From Paraburkholderia sp. BL10I2N1 (lineage in GTDB: Bacteria; Pseudomonadota; Gammaproteobacteria; Burkholderiales; Burkholderiaceae): a DNA stretch of 64,000 nt. Where the stretch lies: positions 1,860,001 to 1,924,000 of the forward strand of contig NZ_SNWA01000002.1 of the NCBI RefSeq assembly GCF_004361815.1. Reading direction: 5' to 3'. The position numbers and the translations under genes are program-made. Within the stretch, counting starts at the first letter, position 1. Each line of letters starts with the position of its first letter. Of the stretch, positions 44,144 to 53,991 are shown piece by piece. Under the pieces are notes generated by a model. The model saw only the letters and a list, made by a program, of their open reading frames with translations, ran no database searches and was not told the origin of the DNA.

Positions 44144-45178
44144 CTATTCCGGCTCTGTTGGCGCGGCCGAATTCGGGCCATCAATTGCGCGCGCTTCCTG
44201 TTTATCGACCCAGTTTCGCCACGCGCGATGCAGCCGGTTCGCCGATACCGGCTGCATGAAGCCGAGCCACTGGCCAACCAGTTCAGGTGCGACGCCGCTT
44301 TCAAACAGGTCCGCCGCGAACGTATTGCGCAGCGTGTGCGGACTTGCACGCGCTTCTCGCGATCGAGCGATGCCCGCCGCTTCGATAAGCGCGTCGACTG
44401 AACGCAGCATCGTTGCCTTGTGCATCGGGCGTCCCGACGGAGAGGCCGGAAACACAAGATCGCCTTGCAGTTCGGAGAGTCGTCGTTCAGCTAGCCATGC
44501 ATCCATGATTGCCACGGCGAACGGAGACAGCCGGGTGCGCCGCGCGAAAGCGGGATTTGCGGCGTCGATGGTGACCCATGGCGACCCTGGACTGACACAA
44601 CTAACAGCAAGCGCACGAGCCTCGCCAGTTTTTATCCCGCCGCCGAGAAATGCCGCGATCAACGCGCGATCCCGACGTTCCCGCCATCTAGCCGCAGCCG
44701 ATAGCTCGGTCAGCGGCGCGAATAAATGCGCGACCAGCATCGCGCGCTCACCTGACGTGAGGAAGCCGGTTGGCTCGTTGTCACGCGCATTGCGCCACGC
44801 CGCGTCACCGTCCTGAGCGATGAATCTTGCGGGATTCGTCGAAGCCATTTCGACTTCCCGCACGTGATCGAGCACGCGCTCGATCAGCCGTAAATACCTG
44901 ACACGCTGCGGTTTTCGAATCTCAAGGCTCGCGACGAAATTGGCGATGGTGCGCATGTCGACCGTCGTGAGGCTCTTGCGCCGGAGCTTCAGCCAGTCAA
45001 GAAATAGTCCCCACTGCGCGCGATACACGTCTGCGGAAGAACTCCTGAAATTCTGTTTTGCGAGCCATGCGTCGAACGCAATGCGCGGATCGCGACGCCA
45101 GTCTTCACGTTGCTGGTCGAAGAGATCGGTGCCTGGCATGTGCCGGTCAGGCGAGGAGGAAGGATGTGAAGCGACCAT
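44144..45178 (-). CDS. Tyrosine-recombinase-fold protein lacking catalytic residues
   Basis: A 344-residue protein with a SAM-like N-terminal domain (FDAWLAKQNFRSSSADVYRAQW) and a phage-integrase catalytic fold. Box I reads GGGIKTGEA, so the first catalytic Arg is Lys183. Box II keeps HTLR (His281, Arg284), but the LGH histidine is Phe307 and the position of the nucleophilic Tyr is Leu316, with no Tyr later. It should bind DNA but not recombine it. The frame is intact, so it looks conserved for another function next to the origin rather than decayed. Confidence 0.85.
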   Translation of the reverse strand: MVASHPSSSPDRHMPGTDLFDQQREDWRRDPRIAFDAWLAKQNFRSSSADVYRAQWGLFLDWLKLRRKSLTTVDMRTIANFVASLEIRKPQRVRYLRLIERVLDHVREVEMASTNPARFIAQDGDAAWRNARDNEPTGFLTSGERAMLVAHLFAPLTELSAAARWRERRDRALIAAFLGGGIKTGEARALAVSCVSPGSPWVTIDAANPAFARRTRLSPFAVAIMDAWLAERRLSELQGDLVFPASPSGRPMHKATMLRSVDALIEAAGIARSREARASPHTLRNTFAADLFESGVAPELVGQWLGFMQPVSANRLHRAWRNWVDKQEARAIDGPNSAAPTEPE

Positions 45179-45447
45179 GGTCTAAATAACTGTTAGTTGC
45201 GTCGAAGTGTAGGGCATCCCGGGTGTGCCTTCCAGTCTCCGCCCGGCATATTTACATTTCAGAGGCCATTTCGTATCCTCGACTCGACGACTGGTCGTAG
45301 AGTCGACTCTTCCCCGAACGCTTTGCCTTGTCGTCTTCGACTCCCAGCAGCGCCTTTGTGGCCGTTGCGGTACGTACGGTCTGCTTGCACGGCCATCCGC
45401 CTCGCTATTCGGGACGCTGAACCGGAACATCTTGCTAAGGATTGCCG

Positions 45448-47193
45448 ATGATGTTCGATCGAGTGTTCAAGCTTGTGGCGGCTTGCGCGTTGTTTAGTCT
45501 CACGCTTCTGTCAGTCGATCCTGTCCTCGCGCAGGCGAGCTCGACGCCTTCCGCAGGCGCGACGCCGCCGGCCAGTGCCGACTTACGGTTCATGGACCGT
45601 CCGATCACCACGTTCCGCGCGACGCTGGGCGGTCTGACGCCCGAACAGCGGGTGTCGCGCTCGCAAAGGGCTCTCGAGTCGCTAACTGGACCGACGGTGG
45701 AGGCGCCGGTCGAGCTGTTTAACGTAACGATCGAACAAAAGAACGGCGTTGCCTTTCGCGTGCGCGACCGTATTCTGTTCACGCTGGTCGAAGATGACCT
45801 CGATCCCGACGATGACCGCTCGTTTGATGCCGTTGTTGCCGAGACGCGGGCACTGCTGTTAGCGGCGTTGAACGCGCGCCAGGCGCAACTGCACTGGCCG
45901 GACATCGCACGCGGCCTGATCTATTCGGCGCTCGCGACGGCCTTGTTGCTGGGACTCGTGTGGGTCATTGGCCGGATGCGTTCGAGGTTGCAGGCGAAGA
46001 TTCAGTACGCGGTCGAGCGTCACGTTCTGCACCGCACAGCCAAATGCTTCGACTGGACCGGTTCGGCGTTTCAGCTCGCGTACCAGATCGTCCAGATCAT
46101 GGCGCTGTTTCTGGTTCTCGCGCTCGTTTATTTCTATCTGATCTTCGTTCTCGAACAGTTCCCGGCGACCGAGCCTATGGGCGCGCGTCTCAGTGGATTC
46201 CTATGGTCGCTGATTGACCGGTTCGCACTTGGGGCGGTCAGCGCAATTCCGGGCGTGGTCACCGTCATCGTCATCTTCCTGCTCACACGGGCGATCCAGA
46301 GCCTGATCGGCAATGTTTTTCAGGCTATCCAGTCGGGCCGTTTGACGATTCCCGGTCTGCACCCGGAGACGGCGGGGGCGACGCGCCGCGTCATTACCAT
46401 CATCGTCTGGGCGTTGGCCGTTACGGTTGCCTACCCTTACTTTCCGGGCGCGCAAAGCGACGTGTTCAAAGGCCTGAGCGTACTGTTCGGCCTGATGGTG
46501 ACATTCGGTTCGGCTGGAATCGTCAACCAGCTGATGAGCGGGATGGTCGTCATCTACAGCAGGGCGTTTCGCAAAGGCGATCTTGTCAAGATCGGCGAAA
46601 CGACAGGCATTGTGCTGCGTGTCGATACGCTTTCGGTAAAGCTCGTCAACCTGCGCCAGGAAGAGGTGACGATCCCGAACGCGCTGGTAGTGGGCGCTGT
46701 CGTGCGCAACTATTCGAGCCTCGCGGACCAGCAAGGTGGCACCTCGCTGTCGACGTCGGTGACCATCGGCTACGACACGCCATGGCGTCAGGTTCACGCC
46801 ATGCTGACGATAGCCGCTGGGCGAACCCGCCACCTGCTTGGAGAGCCGGCGCCGTTCGTCTTGCAGCGCGCGCTGTCGGATTTTTACGTCGAGTACGAGC
46901 TCTACGCATCGATGGAAAATCCCGCGCAGCGGCCGCTGATTCTGAGCGAGCTGCACGGCCACATTCTCGACGTGTTCAACGAATATGGCGTTCAAATCAT
47001 GTCGCCACACTTCGAAGAGCAACCCGACGCGAACGTCGTGGTGCCGAAAAGCGGCTGGTTTCCGGCGCCAGCGCGGCCGCCTGCTCAGGCGGGTACTCAG
47101 GCAGCAGGGGTGGTGGATGCAGTGGCCAGTCAGCCTGCCACGCCAACCCCTACCGGCTCGACCCGCAATGGCGTACAGGAGCCACGGCGCTAA
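45448..47193 (+). CDS. MscS-family mechanosensitive channel
   Basis: A 581-residue inner-membrane protein. A signal peptide (cleavage near VLAQAS) precedes a periplasmic region to about residue 150, then four to five membrane helices. The MscS core begins near 340 (LFGLMVTFGSAGIVNQLMSGMVVIYSRAFRKGDLVKIGETTGIVLRVDTLSVKLVN), followed by the cytoplasmic beta and alpha/beta domains. A Pro/Ala/Thr-rich tail ends the protein. It should open on membrane tension under osmotic downshock. The start at 45448 has AAGGA six bases upstream. Confidence 0.9.
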   Translation: MMFDRVFKLVAACALFSLTLLSVDPVLAQASSTPSAGATPPASADLRFMDRPITTFRATLGGLTPEQRVSRSQRALESLTGPTVEAPVELFNVTIEQKNGVAFRVRDRILFTLVEDDLDPDDDRSFDAVVAETRALLLAALNARQAQLHWPDIARGLIYSALATALLLGLVWVIGRMRSRLQAKIQYAVERHVLHRTAKCFDWTGSAFQLAYQIVQIMALFLVLALVYFYLIFVLEQFPATEPMGARLSGFLWSLIDRFALGAVSAIPGVVTVIVIFLLTRAIQSLIGNVFQAIQSGRLTIPGLHPETAGATRRVITIIVWALAVTVAYPYFPGAQSDVFKGLSVLFGLMVTFGSAGIVNQLMSGMVVIYSRAFRKGDLVKIGETTGIVLRVDTLSVKLVNLRQEEVTIPNALVVGAVVRNYSSLADQQGGTSLSTSVTIGYDTPWRQVHAMLTIAAGRTRHLLGEPAPFVLQRALSDFYVEYELYASMENPAQRPLILSELHGHILDVFNEYGVQIMSPHFEEQPDANVVVPKSGWFPAPARPPAQAGTQAAGVVDAVASQPATPTPTGSTRNGVQEPRR

Positions 47194-47206
47194 AAACCCC
47201 GCCGGA

Positions 47207-47602
47207 TCATCCGCCCCACGACCGTGCCCGGCGACCGGCTACGTCCGTCGCACGCCCCGCCGCAGCCTGGGATGCCGTACGCTCCGCTTCTTCATACGTG
47301 CTGACCGCGAACGCGAAAACAGCCGGCAATGCGTTGGACGAGCCGAAGTCCACCGACTCATCGGTTTCCGGATAAGGCAGATCGTCTGGCCGCTGAAACA
47401 GGCCAAGCATCAGCGCGTCGTGCCGGCTGGCGCAACCCAGGTCGGCGAGTGCCTCGGCTTCGATTGCATGCAGCAAGCGCCACGTAAGCGGTACCTGCTG
47501 CACGATGCAACGCGCCGCGATATGACGCACGATGTGTTCGAGGTCACGGGCCGCGGCGTTAAAGCGCAGAGCGGCCAGATCATGGTCGTTCGGGTGGTTC
47601 AT
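47207..47602 (-). CDS. Hypothetical protein under a LexA-type box
   Basis: A 131-residue soluble protein MNHPNDHDLAALRFNAAARDL, mostly helical, with two Cys and an acidic middle (PYPETDESVDFG) and a basic Arg-rich end. No family recognised. The start at 47602 is preferred because GGAG lies six bases upstream; an in-frame ATG at 47614 is possible. A near-perfect SOS box lies 25 bases upstream, so it should be induced by DNA damage. It converges with the mscS gene. Confidence 0.7.
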   Translation of the reverse strand: MNHPNDHDLAALRFNAAARDLEHIVRHIAARCIVQQVPLTWRLLHAIEAEALADLGCASRHDALMLGLFQRPDDLPYPETDESVDFGSSNALPAVFAFAVSTYEEAERTASQAAAGRATDVAGRRARSWGG

Positions 47603-47627
47603 GTTTGGCTCCATCAATCCCCGTATA

Positions 47628-47643
47628 CTGTACAAATATACAG
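47628..47643. promoter_or_regulatory. LexA (SOS) box
   Basis: CTGTACAAATATACAG has the conserved CTGT-N8-ACAG arms and an AT-rich centre, as in proteobacterial LexA operators. It is correctly placed to control the gene at 47207-47602. Confidence 0.8.
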
Positions 47644-47728
47644 TGCTTGATGCAACCTCAGCCATTCGGCCGAGGCGCGAGCCGGCCCGCATTGCGCTAT
47701 CGTGGAATGGTTTCAGGCGCGCGGAGGC

Positions 47729-48358
47729 TTAACCGTGAATCACCACCAGCAAGGCTTTCGCCTCGCCCTTTCCTGCATTGCGTATCGCGTGCGGCTCGTC
47801 GGCGATATAGCGCGCCGTGTCAGCGGCTTTCAATTTGCGCGTCGCGCCTGCCGCTTCGATTTCGATCGCGCCCTGCAGCACCGTCAAATGCTCGCGCGTA
47901 CCCGGCTCGTGCGCATTCGATACCAGCGCTCCGCCCGCCTGCAGCGTCAATTCGTACCACTCGAACTTACCCGCCAGCTCGATCGGCCCCCACACCCGCA
48001 ACTGATAGCGGGCCTCGTGCCCGCTCAGCGTCGGGATCTCGTGCGGGCCGGACACGGCAATGGCCTCCGGCGCCTTTTGCTGCGCAAACAGCGAGTCGAG
48101 ACTGACGCCGAGCGCGTTCGTCAGCCGCCAGGCAACTGCGATAGTCGGGTTCGCCTTGTCGCGCTCGATTTCCGACAGCATCGACTTCGATACGCCGGCC
48201 GCGCGGGACAGCTCGTCGAGCGTCATCCGCCTTTCACTACGCAACCGCTGGATCTGTTCGCCGACGCGCGGCGGCGCCGCAACCGTCGAAGCGGACTGTG
48301 GGCCGGACGCGGCAGGCGCGAAAAGTGTGGAACTGCGCCGGGTCCCGGAACTTGCCAT
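47729..48358 (-). CDS. XRE-family regulator with cupin domain
   Basis: A 209-residue protein. The helix-turn-helix spans about residues 32-88 (IQRLRSERRMTLDELSRAAGVSKSMLSEIERDKANPTIAVAWRLTNALG), and a C-terminal cupin at 130-205 (YELTLQAGGALVSNAHEPGTREHLTVLQGAIEI) probably binds a small effector. It is divergent from kbl-tdh, so it is the likely regulator of threonine degradation and of itself through the inverted repeats at 48392. Confidence 0.9.
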   Translation of the reverse strand: MASSGTRRSSTLFAPAASGPQSASTVAAPPRVGEQIQRLRSERRMTLDELSRAAGVSKSMLSEIERDKANPTIAVAWRLTNALGVSLDSLFAQQKAPEAIAVSGPHEIPTLSGHEARYQLRVWGPIELAGKFEWYELTLQAGGALVSNAHEPGTREHLTVLQGAIEIEAAGATRKLKAADTARYIADEPHAIRNAGKGEAKALLVVIHG

Positions 48359-48391
48359 TTAATGACCTATCGTTTAGAGTTGTTCGACATA

Positions 48392-48416
48392 CCGAATTTT
48401 AGTTCGGAAAAACGAA
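48392..48416. promoter_or_regulatory. Operator-like inverted repeats between the XRE regulator and kbl
   Basis: CCGAA-TTTTAG-TTCGG at 48392-48407 overlaps TTCG-GAAAAA-CGAA at 48403-48416. The position between the divergent genes makes it a candidate site for the XRE-cupin protein. Confidence 0.5.
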
Positions 48417-48511
48417 TTTGTCCGATAAAGCTGACTGCCGACTATAACAGGCCGCCGGCACGCGGAACACTGTGACGGCGAGATCCGCCGACCCATTCAG
48501 GAGCCTGATTC

Positions 48512-49711
48512 ATGCGTGATCCCTTTCTCGTCCATCTGCGCAGCACACTCGACCAGATCCGCGCCGACGGCTTTTACAAAAGCGAACGTGTGATCGCGAG
48601 CCCGCAATCAGCCGAAGTACACCTCGAGGCCGGCAACGATGTGCTGAACTTCTGCGCAAACAATTATCTCGGCCTCGCGAACGATCCGCGCCTGGTTGCG
48701 GCCGCGAAAGACGGCCTCGATCGAGATGGATTCGGCATGGCGTCGGTGCGCTTCATCTGCGGCACGCAGACCGTGCACAAGGAATTGGAGCGCGCACTCG
48801 CCGCGTTTCTGCAAACCGACGACTGTATTCTCTACTCCAGCTGCTTCGATGCGAACGGCGGCCTGTTCGAAACCTTGCTCGACGAATCCGACGCCATCAT
48901 CAGCGACGAACTGAATCACGCAAGCATCATCGACGGTGTGCGGCTGTCGAAGGCAAAGCGCTTTCGCTACAGGAACAATGATCTGGCCGACCTCGAAGCG
49001 AAGCTGCGCGAAGCCGACGCCGCCGGCGCGCGCTTCAAGCTGATCGCAACGGACGGCGTGTTCTCGATGGACGGCATCATCGCCGACCTCGCGGGCATCT
49101 GCGATCTCGCGGACCGTTACGGCGCGCTCGTAATGGTCGACGACTCGCACGCGGTGGGCTTTATCGGCGAGCATGGCCGTGGCACGCCGGAGCACTGCGG
49201 TGTGCTGTCGCGCGTCGACATCATTACCGGCACGCTCGGCAAGGCGCTGGGCGGTGCGTCGGGCGGCTATGTCGCCGCCCGCAAGGAGATCATCGAGTTG
49301 TTGCGGCAGCGCTCGCGGCCCTATCTGTTCTCGAATACGTTGACGCCGAGCATCGCCGCTGCGTCGCTGAAGGTGCTCGAACTGCTTGCCAGCGACGAAG
49401 GCGCGAAGCTGCGCGAGCGCGTGCGCGCGAACGGCGCGCACTTTCGCAGCGCGATGAGCGCGCTTGGTTTCACGCTCGTGCCGGGTGAGCATCCCATCAT
49501 TCCCGTCATGCTTGGCGATGCGCAGCTTGCATCGCGCATGGCGGACGCGTTGCTGCATGAAGGCGTCTATGTGATCGGCTTTTCATTTCCGGTTGTACCT
49601 AAAGGCCGCGCGCGCATTCGCACACAGATGAGCGCCGCACACACGCCAGAGCAGATCGATCGTGCCGTTGACGCATTCGCACGCGTCGGCCGGTCCCTCA
49701 ACGTTATCTAA
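48512..49711 (+). CDS. kbl: Glycine C-acetyltransferase (2-amino-3-ketobutyrate CoA ligase)
   Basis: A 399-residue PLP enzyme of the alpha-oxoamine synthase family. Recognisable segments are [50 protein letters not shown] and the PLP lysine in [15 protein letters not shown]. It cleaves 2-amino-3-ketobutyrate with CoA to glycine and acetyl-CoA. It is followed by tdh after 13 bases, so the pair forms the threonine dehydrogenase pathway. GGAG lies upstream of the ATG. Confidence 0.96.
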   Translation: MRDPFLVHLRSTLDQIRADGFYKSERVIASPQSAEVHLEAGNDVLNFCANNYLGLANDPRLVAAAKDGLDRDGFGMASVRFICGTQTVHKELERALAAFLQTDDCILYSSCFDANGGLFETLLDESDAIISDELNHASIIDGVRLSKAKRFRYRNNDLADLEAKLREADAAGARFKLIATDGVFSMDGIIADLAGICDLADRYGALVMVDDSHAVGFIGEHGRGTPEHCGVLSRVDIITGTLGKALGGASGGYVAARKEIIELLRQRSRPYLFSNTLTPSIAAASLKVLELLASDEGAKLRERVRANGAHFRSAMSALGFTLVPGEHPIIPVMLGDAQLASRMADALLHEGVYVIGFSFPVVPKGRARIRTQMSAAHTPEQIDRAVDAFARVGRSLNVI

Positions 49712-49724
49712 ACGGGGCGCACAC

Positions 49725-50756
49725 ATGAAAGCACTCGCAAAACTTGAACGCGCTCCGGGTCTTACCCTCACGCACGTGAAGAAGCCTGAAGTCGGTCATA
49801 ACGACGTGATGATCCGTATCACCCGCACGGCGATCTGCGGGACTGACATTCACATCTGGAAATGGGACGACTGGGCGCAGAAGACAATTCCTGTGCCGAT
49901 GCATGTCGGGCACGAATATGTCGGCGAAATCGTCGAGATGGGCCAGGAGGTACGCGGCTTCGAGATTGGCGACCGGGTATCCGGTGAAGGTCACATTACG
50001 TGTGGGTTCTGCCGCAACTGTCGCGCAGGGCGCCGGCATTTGTGCCGCAATACCGTTGGCGTTGGAGTCAATCGTGAAGGCGCGTTTGCCGAATATCTGG
50101 TCATTCCGGCCTTCAACGCGTTCAAGATTCCGCCTGAAATTTCCGACGATCTCGCCGCGATTTTCGATCCGTTTGGCAACGCCACGCATACCGCGTTGTC
50201 GTTCAATCTCGTCGGAGAGGACGTCCTGATTACCGGCGCCGGCCCGATTGGCATCATGGCAGTGGCGATCGCGAAGCACGTCGGCGCACGCAACGTCGTG
50301 ATCACCGACGTCAACGATTACCGCCTCGACCTCGCACGCAAAATGGGCGCGACGCGCGCGGTGAACGTATCACGCGAATCGCTGCGCGACGTAATGACCG
50401 ATCTGCATATGACCGAAGGCTTTGACGTCGGTCTGGAAATGTCGGGTGTCCCGAGCGCCTTCACGAGCATGCTCGAAGCGATGAATCACGGCGGCAAGAT
50501 CGCACTGCTTGGCATTCCGCCCGCGCAGACTGCAATCGACTGGACGCAGGTGATCTTCAAGGGCCTCGAGATCAAGGGCATTTACGGCCGCGAGATGTTC
50601 GAGACCTGGTACAAGATGGTCGCGATGCTGCAAAGCGGGCTCGATCTGTCGCCGATCCTCACGCATCGCTTCCCGGTCGACGACTACGAGCGCGCCTTTG
50701 CGACCATGCTCTCGGGCGAAAGCGGCAAGGTCATTCTCGACTGGACCGCCGCCTGA
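49725..50756 (+). CDS. tdh: L-threonine 3-dehydrogenase
   Basis: A 343-residue zinc-dependent alcohol dehydrogenase family enzyme. The catalytic zinc site is in [19 protein letters not shown] and [10 protein letters not shown]; the structural zinc site is [15 protein letters not shown]. The NAD-binding loop is [15 protein letters not shown]. It oxidises L-threonine to 2-amino-3-ketobutyrate, which Kbl then cleaves. The start at 49725 gives the family N-terminus MKALAKLE. The 3' end overlaps the convergent yceI-like gene by 73 bases. Confidence 0.96.
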   Translation: MKALAKLERAPGLTLTHVKKPEVGHNDVMIRITRTAICGTDIHIWKWDDWAQKTIPVPMHVGHEYVGEIVEMGQEVRGFEIGDRVSGEGHITCGFCRNCRAGRRHLCRNTVGVGVNREGAFAEYLVIPAFNAFKIPPEISDDLAAIFDPFGNATHTALSFNLVGEDVLITGAGPIGIMAVAIAKHVGARNVVITDVNDYRLDLARKMGATRAVNVSRESLRDVMTDLHMTEGFDVGLEMSGVPSAFTSMLEAMNHGGKIALLGIPPAQTAIDWTQVIFKGLEIKGIYGREMFETWYKMVAMLQSGLDLSPILTHRFPVDDYERAFATMLSGESGKVILDWTAA

Positions 50757-51436
50757 TCATTGAGCGATGTACTGCTTGTGGGCGCCTCAGCGCCTGCAAG
50801 CGGCTTGACGTATTCCGCCTGAATCCGGACGTGCACGTCGTCGCCCACGGCTGGATACCATGTCGACAGGCCGAACTTCGCACGGCTGAAACGGCCGTCG
50901 GCTGAGAACCCGAGCGTGTCCTGTTTTGTTAGCGGATCGGGGGCGAAGCCGTTGAACGTTACCTCGAGCGTGACAGGCTGCGTGGTGCCGTGGATCGTCA
51001 GATCACCGGTCAATTTGCCACTCGCGTCGCCTGTGCGCTCAAAACGCGTGCTCACGAACTTTATCTCCGGATAGCGGGACACGTCGAACATATCGGGGCC
51101 CTTCACCATCCTGTCGAGCAGCGGAACGTTCGTATCGATACTCCCGGCATCGATCGTGACCGCTACCGCACTCCTGTCCAGACCGCCTTCGTTCCAGTCG
51201 AGCTGCGCTGTGGCGCGATCGAAACGCATCGTAAAGCGCGAATATTTGAAGTGATCGATGTCGAACGTGATGCTCCAGTGATGTGGATCGAGCTGGTAAC
51301 GTCCGGTCGGCACGCGCGCCTCCGTCGTGCTCACCGAATGCGTGACGACCCGCAGCGGCGTGCAGGCCGCCGTCAGGGCGACCGCAGTGATCAATAAAGC
51401 GCGCGCAACCGGCGCGCGGAAAGCGGAGGTCCTCAT
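50684..51436 (-). CDS. YceI-family lipoprotein
   Basis: A 250-residue protein. The signal sequence ends in lipobox LTAACTP (Cys near residue 25). The YceI domain covers about residues 45-212 ([82 protein letters not shown]). YceI proteins are lipocalin-like binders of isoprenoid-type lipids. After the domain a tail of about 38 residues runs antisense through the end of tdh, so the original stop may have been lost. Confidence 0.88.
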   Translation of the reverse strand: MRTSAFRAPVARALLITAVALTAACTPLRVVTHSVSTTEARVPTGRYQLDPHHWSITFDIDHFKYSRFTMRFDRATAQLDWNEGGLDRSAVAVTIDAGSIDTNVPLLDRMVKGPDMFDVSRYPEIKFVSTRFERTGDASGKLTGDLTIHGTTQPVTLEVTFNGFAPDPLTKQDTLGFSADGRFSRAKFGLSTWYPAVGDDVHVRIQAEYVKPLAGAEAPTSSTSLNDQAAVQSRMTLPLSPESMVAKARS

Positions 51437-51545
51437 GACATTTATTCCCTCAGTCGATCTTCGTCACACGATAGCGTAAGCCCGCCTGACCAGCAAAATT
51501 CATCCGGTACTTGACGACGGAGAATGATCGTTCTACTCTCCGGTC

Positions 51546-52202
51546 ATGGCTACTTCCGATGACAATCTGTCCGCAGCGAGTCCGCGCGAGCGGCTGCTCG
51601 AAGCCGCTGAAGCGTTGATCTACGCTGGCGGCATCCACGCAACTGGCGTCGATGCGATCGTCCGCCAGTCGGGGACGGCGCGCAAAAGCTTCTATACCCA
51701 CTTCGAATCGAAGGATGCGCTCGTCGCCGCCGCGCTGGCGCGGCGTGACGAGCGCTGGATGAACTGGTTCGTAGAAGGAACCTTGCGCAGTGGTAACACC
51801 GCGCGCACGCGTCTGATCGGCATGTTCGACGTCTTGCGCGAGTGGTTTTCGTCGGGTGATTTTCATGGCTGCGCGTTCCTCAACGCCGCAGGAGAAATCG
51901 AAGCCGCCGACGATCCGATCCGTGTCGTTGCGCGCGAACACAAAGTGCGTTTGCTGCAATTCGTCCGATCCGTATGCGACCAATACGTCGCTACGATCGA
52001 TCGGGACGCGCACTGTGCTGCGCGGCTGTCACGTAAGTGGCTGATCCTGATCGACGGTGCGATCGGTGTGGCACTCGTGAGCGGCGACGCCGATGCCGCG
52101 CTCGATGCGCGCGCCGCGGCCGAACGTCTGCTCGAAGCCGAATCCGCAACCCCTCGCTCGCCTTCACGGCAAGCCTCCACCCGACGTAAGGAAAAGCCAT
52201 GA
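51546..52202 (+). CDS. TetR-family regulator
   Basis: A 218-residue protein. The N-terminal helix-turn-helix at about residues 14-60 reads [51 protein letters not shown], followed by a helical ligand-binding domain ([17 protein letters not shown] is typical of the TetR_C group near oxidoreductases). A basic Arg/Lys-rich tail ends the protein. It overlaps the DUF1348 gene by 4 bases (ATGA), an unusual same-strand arrangement in which regulator and target are co-translated. Confidence 0.9.
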   Translation: MATSDDNLSAASPRERLLEAAEALIYAGGIHATGVDAIVRQSGTARKSFYTHFESKDALVAAALARRDERWMNWFVEGTLRSGNTARTRLIGMFDVLREWFSSGDFHGCAFLNAAGEIEAADDPIRVVAREHKVRLLQFVRSVCDQYVATIDRDAHCAARLSRKWLILIDGAIGVALVSGDADAALDARAAAERLLEAESATPRSPSRQASTRRKEKP

Positions 52203-52678
52203 CTGAACCGGTCGAAACCCGTCCGCCCGTTCCGCCCTTCACACGCGAAACGGCGATCCAGAAAGTGCGCGCCGCAGAAGACGGCTGGAACACGCGCGAC
52301 CCGGAACGCGTGTCGCTGGCGTACACGCCGCAGAGCGTGTGGCGCAATCGCGCGGAGTTCGTCACGGGGCGCGCGGAGATTGTCGGATTGCTGCGTCGCA
52401 AGTGGGCGAAGGAACTCGACTATCGTTTGATCAAGGAACTCTGGGCATCCATGGACAACCGCATTGCGGTGCGCTTCGCCTATGAATGGCACGACGACTC
52501 GGGTAACTGGTTCCGCTCGTATGGCAATGAGAACTGGGCGTTCGATGAGAACGGCCTGATGGCGCACCGTCATGCAAGCATCAACGACATGCCGATCCGG
52601 GAAGCGGACCGGCTGTATCGCTGGCCGCTCGGCCGGCGTCCCGACGACCATCCGGGTCTATCGGAACTGGGCCTGTAA
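52199..52678 (+). CDS. DUF1348 (NTF2/SnoaL-like) protein
   Basis: A 159-residue protein of the nuclear transport factor 2 fold. Family landmarks are [82 protein letters not shown] and [10 protein letters not shown]. Function unproven; such proteins may be small hydrolases, isomerases or binders. It is coupled to the TetR gene. An iteron copy overlaps its stop codon. Confidence 0.9.
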   Translation: MTEPVETRPPVPPFTRETAIQKVRAAEDGWNTRDPERVSLAYTPQSVWRNRAEFVTGRAEIVGLLRRKWAKELDYRLIKELWASMDNRIAVRFAYEWHDDSGNWFRSYGNENWAFDENGLMAHRHASINDMPIREADRLYRWPLGRRPDDHPGLSELGL

Positions 52679-52687
52679 AAGCTCACC
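52671..52687 (+). repeat. Solitary iteron overlapping the DUF1348 stop
   Basis: GCCTGTAAAAGCTCACC matches the origin 17-mer except for the first base. It is the only outlying copy in the same orientation as the origin array. Confidence 0.65.
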
Positions 52688-52893
52688 TTTGGCGGACCGT
52701 ACGTCAGCGAACTGCCATCGGCTCTCCATGATTGTTCTGTCCGGCGGCACGCTGGGCAGTATGCGTGCCTGCCGACCCGAGCGGGTCTTCCTCTTCGCGG
52801 GTGCGCGTTGCGGTACAGTGCGCGACGGGTGGCCCATAAAATCACTGGACAGAACATTGATCACGCCGGCACTCGACCGACGGCGGAGAGGAC

Positions 52894-53415
52894 ATGCGTT
52901 TCTGGCGGGCGAAACACACGATAGTGCGTGCGGCGGTGGCCGTGGCTGCCGCCGGCCTCGCGACGGCGACCACGGCGCGAGCAGCCGAGTGGTGCAAGGG
53001 CGGCGTCTGGGTCGACGCGATGCTCGGCTCGTATCACATTAATCCTGATCCTGACGAACACTTCGAGCAGTTCAATCCTGGGCTTGGCGTCGAATGCTGG
53101 CTCGGCAACGAATGGGCGCTGACAGCCGGTGGTTTTCGCAATTCGCTCCGACGCCCGTCGTGGTATGGCGGCGGAGTCTGGGCACCCGAATTTGCACACT
53201 GGGGCCTCGTGCGAGTCGCCGTGATGGCAGGCATGATCTCCGGCTACAACTATGGCAACTGGGGGCTTGGACACAATCACACGATTGGTCCAGTGGCAGC
53301 GCCGATTGTGATGCTCGACTACAAGCGTGTCGGCGCAAACATCATTCTGATTCCGCCGATCCCTTCCGATCATCTTCCGTTCACTTTGGGCTTTCAGGTG
53401 AAAGTGAAGTTTTAG
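52894..53415 (+). CDS. Exported protein, probable outer-membrane beta-barrel
   Basis: A 173-residue protein with a signal peptide (cleavage near TARAAEW). The mature part alternates hydrophobic and polar residues with many Gly, Trp and Tyr and ends with an aromatic residue (VKVKF), as small outer-membrane barrels do. Segments GVECWLGNEWALTAGGFRNS and NYGNWGLGHNHTIGPVAAP look like strands and loops. I cannot assign it to a named family with certainty. GAGAGGAC precedes the ATG. Confidence 0.65.
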   Translation: MRFWRAKHTIVRAAVAVAAAGLATATTARAAEWCKGGVWVDAMLGSYHINPDPDEHFEQFNPGLGVECWLGNEWALTAGGFRNSLRRPSWYGGGVWAPEFAHWGLVRVAVMAGMISGYNYGNWGLGHNHTIGPVAAPIVMLDYKRVGANIILIPPIPSDHLPFTLGFQVKVKF

Positions 53416-53991
53416 ACAGGTGACACTGCCACATCGGCGCACACCGCCAAATGCAAAAGACTCCCGCGAATCGCGGATTCAGGCTTACAACGCAGGGTAG
53501 GCGCTGAAATTGCCCCACGTCCGCCAGGCGGAACTCGGGAGCGCCGGGCGTGTGACGCACCAGAACGCACGCACCTTCGGGCCACCACCTGGCGTGAGAA
53601 GTATCGCAAGTAGCGTGTGCTCACCATGCATTTGATACGCGCTCTTTGGCGGTCGCTGCGTGGCAGCCTGCAACACGGAAAGGTGAGACGTTCCAGGATG
53701 GTGAGGAATTCCAGGAGATGCCGCGATATGGGTGAGCGATTCCAGGAGGTGAGGAAATCCAGGAGACACGAGAAATATTCAATACGGTGAGGATTTCCAG
53801 GTGCCGGAGCTTCCCCGAAAAGGATGAAGCAACTGGATCGACGGAATGGCACGGTGATGCATTGAGCGTCCGCTAGCTCACCAGAACCGCAATGCATCAC
53901 GCGAGATGCGCCTGGTCCGACGATCGCATCAAGTCCGTCGCGCCGCGCGATGGGACCGTCGGCGAGTGCCGAACATCCATCCCGGGATGCG
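53416..53991. other. Gene-free stretch carrying an iteron cluster
   Basis: No supported gene. Five copies of the 17-mer lie at 53682-53802. The rest shows no codon structure I trust. Confidence 0.6.
53682..53802 (-). repeat. Distal cluster of five iterons, variant core
   Basis: Copies start at 53682, 53700, 53731, 53748 and 53786. All read GGTGAG-N6-CAGG(A/T), with cores ACGTTC, GAATTC, CGATTC, GAAATC and GATTTC. On the other strand this is TCCTGGAATTCCTCACC, related to but distinct from the origin type TCCCGAAAACTCTCACC. Copies two and three bases short of touching, or exactly adjacent (53731 and 53748), imply cooperative binding. Confidence 0.85.

Noticed and set aside
44144..45178. Active integrase with attachment sites marking a genomic island
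   Set aside because: Catalytic residues are missing and no tRNA or direct att repeats were seen nearby.
53412..53900. A 162-codon minus-strand frame over the distal iteron cluster
   Set aside because: Its sequence is dominated by the repeated 17-mer; no start signal and no family resemblance.
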